From Patiria miniata (taxonomy: Eukaryota > Echinodermata > Asteroidea > Valvatida > Asterinidae), in contig NW_024037056.1 of the NCBI RefSeq assembly GCF_015706575.1, positions 5,593,176 through 5,657,175 of the forward strand: a stretch of 64,000 nt of DNA, written 5' to 3'. The stretch's first letter is position 1, and every line of letters begins with the position of its first letter. The position numbers and the translations under genes were made by a program. The notes beneath the pieces were generated by a model. It worked only from the letters and a program-made list of their open reading frames with translations. It searched no databases and had not been told where the DNA came from. Shown here one piece after another: positions 59,801-64,000 of this stretch.

Positions 59801-61456
59801 GCAAGATGAAATCGATGATTTCGGCAAATATGCGTCGGTAGAGAGATGGCAGGGTGAATTCACTCACTGCAACGAAAAAATACCAACAATAAAGTTCACA
59901 TTTTGGTCAAAGTTTTGAAAATTGGAAATTGACCTAATTTCATACCTTTACAATTTATTAATACAATAGGAAAGAATGTTGCAACCTGACGCCACTTTTT
60001 TTTCATATATCATCTCAAAACATCAGTCATTGCAATATTTTGAAAAGACATGAATCTGGGACTGAGAAACATGTATTCAATTTTGTAAGGAAATACTTCG
60101 AAATTTTCTTGACCCTCCATATTAGGAGTGGCGTCTGGAAACTACATTCTTTCCATACAATAATACTTTGGTAAAATGTAAGTCAGTAAATACATGTACA
60201 CGATAGTTTAGGATCAATGTTATGTATTATTCATTTCCATGGTAGAGCACCGGAATAGTAGGCCTACTATTTAGGCAGTGGATATTTAGTGGGCGCCGGC
60301 TTTCTTTTAGAAAATGACATTTTGCCTGACAATTTTTTGGGACTTGGAAATTTTTACCCTGACAAATCTTAGTCTGGTTCCTCTCCAACATTGTCATTGT
60401 GACCTCGTATTCATGAGATCAGAATAAGACCATTTTTACAATTTCGGACTCTATTTCCCTTTAATAAAAAAAATCCTCCAGAGCCACGAATCAGAGGAAG
60501 AAAATGTAATACTTTGTAATGAAATCTTGCTGTCAATTTAAAATAATAAAAGAAGGATATTCTAAATTTGTTGAATGAAAAAAAAATTGAAAATGTCGCT
60601 AGCTGGGAGTTCAACCAGGGATCTCTCACTCATGAGTTACACGCTATCCACTCGGCCATAGGTGCTGCACAAACGATGGTGGTAATTTAATTTTTTTTTA
60701 TAATGTAGGCCTACTCATTTACGTGTCAAAGAGGGCGCTGTACAATCTAGGGAAAACATGTTGCAACCAAGACTTTGCACACAACCGCTGAAGTGGTGTC
60801 AGGTTGCAACATTTTCTCCCAATCTAGTCGGATTAATTGTTTACAATTACTCAAAGAAAGGCGGCTAAATCTAGCCGGCTAAATATACACTTCCTAAGTT
60901 CCTATTATTTATAGCAGTAGAACTAGAAGGTTCGAATCCCGCATTGCACATTGAAATGATTGTGTTTGTGTGCACCACCTGTGAGTTGCGGGATGTGTGG
61001 CTGTGCTGTTTGCTGTTGCGGTGGCTGTACTGGAGTATCAATCATCGGCGGTTGCGGAAACGTAAATGGAAACTGTCCCGGAACTTGCACCTGCGGCTGC
61101 TGCTGTCCGTTTTGCTGCTGCTGGAAAAAGGGGGCGTGGTCAGCAGGCCCACTTGCTGGGGGCGGCACTCCAAACGGACTTGAGGGAGATCCATTGGGTG
61201 TGTTTACTGGTGGAAACGGGGAACCAAAGAAGTAGGGCGCCATCATGAGGGCATGTTGCGAACAGTAGTGCATCCATTGGTGCGTGCGGTACTGCATCAA
61301 CCACTGCGAGACAGATTCGGTGTACTCCTTCGAACTTGTTTTGTGATTTTCTTCTTTGTTGGGGACTGTCTCTGTCTGTCCGTCGGCAGGGTTGTTCTCC
61401 ACACTGTCAGATCCCTTTGTCTTTCTTCTGACCACTGCAGGTTCCTTTTCTTCCAT
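56837..61456 (-). CDS. FAM8A1: FAM8A1, RDD-domain ER membrane protein, complete
   Basis: Six exons on the minus strand: 61456-60979, 59866-59746, 58995-58872, 58149-57995 and 57005-56837 carry the coding sequence in five visible blocks, joined in frame to 348 aa (human 413). The cytosolic N-terminus is polar and then Pro/Gln-rich, with SVSQWLMQYRTHQWMHYCSQ matching the family's conserved EWLVQY stretch. The RDD domain begins near residue 160 (SEFTLPSLYRRIFAEIIDFI), followed by IEEIDEDSTFEDLQQ, the signature GGATPGKYCMGLRVVSCD and the last membrane segment (VIKNFSMAFFFPACITVFF). FAM8A1 is a cofactor of the HRD1 ubiquitin ligase complex in ER-associated degradation. Intron 3 has a GC donor (GAG|GCAAGT, 58872/58871). 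The exon 1 donor is either 60979 or 60976; the first gives a better site. The exon count of five coding blocks is what I can read. Confidence 0.93.
58480..58871. repeat. tandem duplication carrying copies of the FAM8A1 exon end and its GC donor
   Basis: CTTATACTTGCCTCATATGT starts at 58562, 58715 and 58861. The third is the true end of FAM8A1 exon 3 with its donor (minus strand ACATATGAG|GCAAGTATAAG); the other two are intronic copies about 150 bp apart. Between them lies a short palindromic piece (CTCAATCCTACAAAACCCTC facing GGTGTAGGGTTGAG) related to MITE C. A fourth, partial match is near 58430. Confidence 0.8.
59063..59587. mobile_element. piggyBac-like MITE (family C), copy 5
   Basis: GTAA-CCCTAACTCCCTGGGC at the left and GGTTAGGG-TTAA at the right, in FAM8A1 intron 2. 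A foreign, CpG-rich piece (about 59413-59518) with AATAATAATATAATAAT at its edge interrupts the family sequence between TTTTGCCATAT and AGCCTCAAT. Confidence 0.7.
59967..60156. mobile_element. MITE family E, copy 2
   Basis: TA-AGGAAAGAATGT...ACATTCTTTCCA-TA style ends, with CCTGACGCCAC and GTGGCGTCTGG inside. In FAM8A1 intron 1. Confidence 0.7.
60269..60888. mobile_element. element J, copy 2, with a tRNA-like promoter
   Basis: Ends TATTTAGGCAGTGGATATTT and the inverse of TATATTTAGCCGGCTAG. On the minus strand it contains an A box TGGCCGAGTGGATAGCG (60658-60642) and a B-box-like GGTTGAACTCC (60616-60606), tRNA-Ser/Leu in type, followed by a 250-bp body shared with J1. In FAM8A1 intron 1, transcribed in the same direction as the gene. 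Confidence 0.6.
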
Positions 61457-61646
61457 TTTTGGGGGGATTTTTTGTACCAGCTGTAACCAAAACTGTGTCT
61501 TTTTTGCTAATTCACTTGACTTTCCTACACGTCAAAATAAGCAGGGCATTTAAACTGGTAACCGAATGACGATTCACCTCCAATAAAACAGCTTCTGCCG
61601 GATACCATCGATTACTAAAACTCCCAGAATGCATTTCGGTTTCAAG
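61457..61646. promoter_or_regulatory. 190-bp bidirectional promoter FAM8A1 / TRMT11
   Basis: The start codons are 190 bases apart in divergent orientation. ACTAAAACTCCCAGAATGC (61614-61632) matches the ZNF143/STAF site consensus ACTACAANTCCCAGAATGC at all but one fixed position. TTTCAAGATGGCAGCC at the TRMT11 start contains the YY1-type AAGATGGC. A CCAAT lies at 61580-61584 (CTCCAATAA). No TATA box. Such sites are usual in housekeeping TATA-less promoters. Confidence 0.7.
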
Positions 61647-63765
61647 ATGGCAGCCTCCATGCGACAATATTTGTTGTGTTTTGCTCACGAACATGTGGAG
61701 TTTAGATTGGCAGTAAGTGATCGAGTAGGAGGAGGTTTTGATTAATTTGAAGTGTTTTACTGACAGGCCCTGTGTATTTGTTTCCGAGTGATTCTTTATC
61801 CGATTTGTTCCATGATAGACTCATGTGAAGTTCGGGCGATGCCGATCATGCCGATGGCGGCTAGCGAAGCGCGATGTTTGCGGGTGGTGCATGTGTTGGG
61901 GGGGGCTGGGAGCCACGGGGGGGGGGGGGGTTGGAGGCTGGGGCAGGGGGAGGACGGGATAGGGAAGTATGTATTATTTAGTGCATTCAGTTGAAAACTA
62001 ATCAATAATCATTGTATTAATTCTGTTTTAAACTAATGTGTGTTTCTTCCTTGCAAGGAACTGCGAGCCATTACTTCCATATTTGGTATCAAAGCGGAAC
62101 TAAATGACCCTGAATATGATCAGTCGGTAAGAATTTCTAAGAATATCGCAAGAGTATTGCTTATAGAATTACCATTAATATCTTTTTTCCTTCATATATC
62201 ATCTCATTTGAAGGTAATTAGTTGTTGCAAAAATGTTGAAAAGACATGAATCTGCTGAGAAACATTTCCAATTATTCTGTTAGGAAATACTTTGAAAATT
62301 TTCTTGACTCTCTCATAGACTGTATACACAATCGCTGAGGTTGCTGGATACTGCATTCTTTCCTTATAATTTATACTTTGTCCAATAATGACATGCCTCA
62401 TTAATGAACTTACAAGTGGACATCTAATTTTTCCTCTTCAGAATCCGTTTCTGCTTCTTCGGTTGCCGTCGGATTCTTGCGCAGACAAGATCATGGCACG
62501 AACAATGCTGGGTCGGTTCATGATTGAGGTGTGGGGCCAGGGAAACTCTTGGACGGATCTCCGCCAGTCACTCAAACTGTACCCCGAGGATAAAAAGGCA
62601 CCATACAACGTCAATGCGGATATGAGCTTCTGTTTCAGGATGCGGACGCTCGGGAAGAAACTAGGAATGGTGGAAAAGTTGGCCATCATTGAGGACTTGG
62701 CCGAGTTTTTGGACTTCAAAGGGAAAGTGGATCTGAAGAACCCGGAACAGGTGTTCCATATCTATGCAGACTATGGACTGACGCCCAATAAAATACCAGA
62801 GCAGCCATACAAAGTCTATTTTGGCCGTTTGGTGAGTATTCATCAAAGCTACTTTGGGGCTATAGCTGGAGTTACCTCAGCCCTATATTTTATCATTGGG
62901 TTGTTGTACTAGGGCTGGAGGAAGCTTTCAACTAGGACTAGCATCTCTAAAAATTGAATTCAAAAAAGTGCCATTTTGTCCCCGTGACACACTTATTCCC
63001 CCTGGGACTCACCCAAATCTTGTCAGGCATAACCACTACACAGGTCCTTGAAGAAAATAACGATCCACCATGAAGATTCACCCTACAATTGCAGTGAAAA
63101 GGAGGCATCACTGACAGCCGATCAAGCTCTGATCGCTAGCCAGAGTGGTCATTGGTTTGTGTGCAAATAAAATTTGTGTACAAAAGAATGGCAATGCATG
63201 GTCGATTACCATGCACAGCGCGCGGGGCGCACCAGTCAAACTTGCCAACTGGCGCTGAAGTGCACACCCGACGACTGTTTGTCGGCCAACTTCGGCTGAC
63301 AGTAATCAACAATATATTGATATTTAATCAACATTTGCTACTTGGTGAATAGTCATAGTTACTAAAGAAAACTTGGCTGTTAGGAAAAAAACACATCAAC
63401 TGTAAAATCGTGTTCTGTTTTTATATGTTGGAAATGTTTTTACTGGTTTGATTGTTGTGTAATATTGCCAATAATATATCGATGTTTATAGATTGCCGAG
63501 GGCCAGCGACAATTAGAACAGCTCTACTCAGTCAAGAAGCGGCACTTCATCGGCAACACCAGCATGGACGCGACGCTCTCCCTCCTCATGGCCAATCAGG
63601 CTCAGCTCCGGCCGGGCCTGGTGACCTTCGACCCCTTTGTGGGCACGGGGAGTCTCCTGGTGGGCTCCGCCCACTTTGGTAGCTATGTGATGGGTGGGGA
63701 CATCAATATTAACATCATCCATGGGCGGGGAAAGACCAGTCGAAAAGGAGCCGCACAATACAGAG
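61647..63765 (+). CDS. TRMT11: TRMT11, catalytic subunit of tRNA (guanine-10-N2) methyltransferase, 5' part
   Basis: Exons 61647-61712, 62058-62126, 62442-62831 and 63492-63765 join in frame to 266 codons; the gene continues past the right edge. It starts MAASMRQYLLCFAHEHVEFR, matching human RYLLLMAQEHLEFR. The THUMP-like N-terminal half follows, then QLYSVKKRHFIGNTSMDATL, nearly identical to human, and SAM-binding motif I, DPFVGTGSLLVGSAHFG (about residues 222-238). The NPPY-type catalytic motif lies in exons beyond the window. With TRMT112 it makes N2-methylguanosine at position 10 of cytosolic tRNAs. Introns are short; a diverged MITE E occupies intron 2. In motif II the human GTDIDYN reads GGDININ, keeping the first Asp. 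Confidence 0.95.
62132..62366. mobile_element. MITE family E, copy 3 (diverged)
   Basis: CTTCATATATCATCTCA and TGAAAAGACATGAATCTG, AGGAAATACTT and GCATTCTTTCCTTA match copy 2. The left end is poorly kept. It fills most of TRMT11 intron 2. Confidence 0.55.
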
Positions 63766-63892
63766 GTAATGGTATACATGTACAGAGTGGGTTGAGTTGA
63801 GTTCATTCATTGGGCCAGTGTGGGAAATTGTCCAACTCTAGTCAACATACATGATCCAGACACATGTTTGTGTTACTTTTAGGAAAAATGCG

Positions 63893-64000
63893 ATGGTCCA
63901 ATGCTGTGAAAATGGTGCTTGTGTTCTTGGGCAAGACACTTTACTACAACTGCCTCTCTCCACCCAGGAGTATAAATTGGTACCTGTGATGGTAGAGACC
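63893..64000 (+). mobile_element. SINE S1 copy cut by the window end
   Basis: GCTTGTGTTCTTGGGCAAGA, CACTTTAC, CCACCCAGGAGTATAAATTG and GGTACCTGTGATGGTAGAG match the S1 body. In TRMT11 intron 4. Confidence 0.65.

Noticed and set aside
1-64000. CRISPR arrays, retroviral or Polinton-type coding remains, rRNA genes
   Set aside because: None seen. Repeats are MITEs, SINEs, foldbacks and tandem arrays, and no frame resembles reverse transcriptase, integrase, capsid or transposase.

Overview
The window is animal nuclear DNA: AT-rich, with long spliced genes, many short non-autonomous transposons and no bacterial-style operons. Gene content, divergence from the human orthologues, and scattered TACATGTA-type palindromes and tRNA-derived SINEs suggest an invertebrate, most likely a deuterostome such as an echinoderm or hemichordate. 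The phylum is inferred and not proven by the sequence.

Six protein genes are supported by exon-by-exon reading. From left to right they are: the last coding exon of an ASAP-family Arf-GAP (+, 786-860); a complete PRL phosphatase PTP4A (-, coding 11625-18645, 4 exons, 171 aa); a complete proteasome inhibitor PI31/PSMF1 (-, 32308-38717, 6 exons, 297 aa); a complete aquaporin (+, 39260-52610, 5 exons, 308 aa); a complete FAM8A1 (-, 56837-61456, 6 exons, 348 aa); and the first four exons of the tRNA methyltransferase subunit TRMT11 (+, 61647-63765, running off the right edge). All intron phases close, and all splice sites are GT-AG except one GC-AG intron in FAM8A1.

ASAP and PTP4A converge, as do the aquaporin and FAM8A1. 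PSMF1/aquaporin and FAM8A1/TRMT11 are head-to-head; the FAM8A1/TRMT11 start codons are only 190 bp apart, with a near-consensus ZNF143/STAF site and a YY1-like motif at the TRMT11 ATG. The genes do not form one pathway. PI31 (proteasome) and FAM8A1 (ER-associated degradation) share a protein-turnover theme only loosely.

The rest is mainly repeats. Several families recur: a TTAA-flanked ~550-bp MITE (6 copies), a ~250-bp GGCC-ended MITE (4), a piggyBac-like family with CCCTAA ends (5), a ~530-bp family with a GGCCGACC palindrome (3), TA-flanked pogo-like and mariner-like MITEs, foldback elements and at least three SINE types. The most unusual structure is a 138-bp unit repeated three times in the last ASAP intron. 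Each unit carries two copies, in opposite orientation, of a hairpin matching the replication-dependent histone mRNA 3' stem-loop consensus. No retroviral or other virus-like coding remains were recognised.
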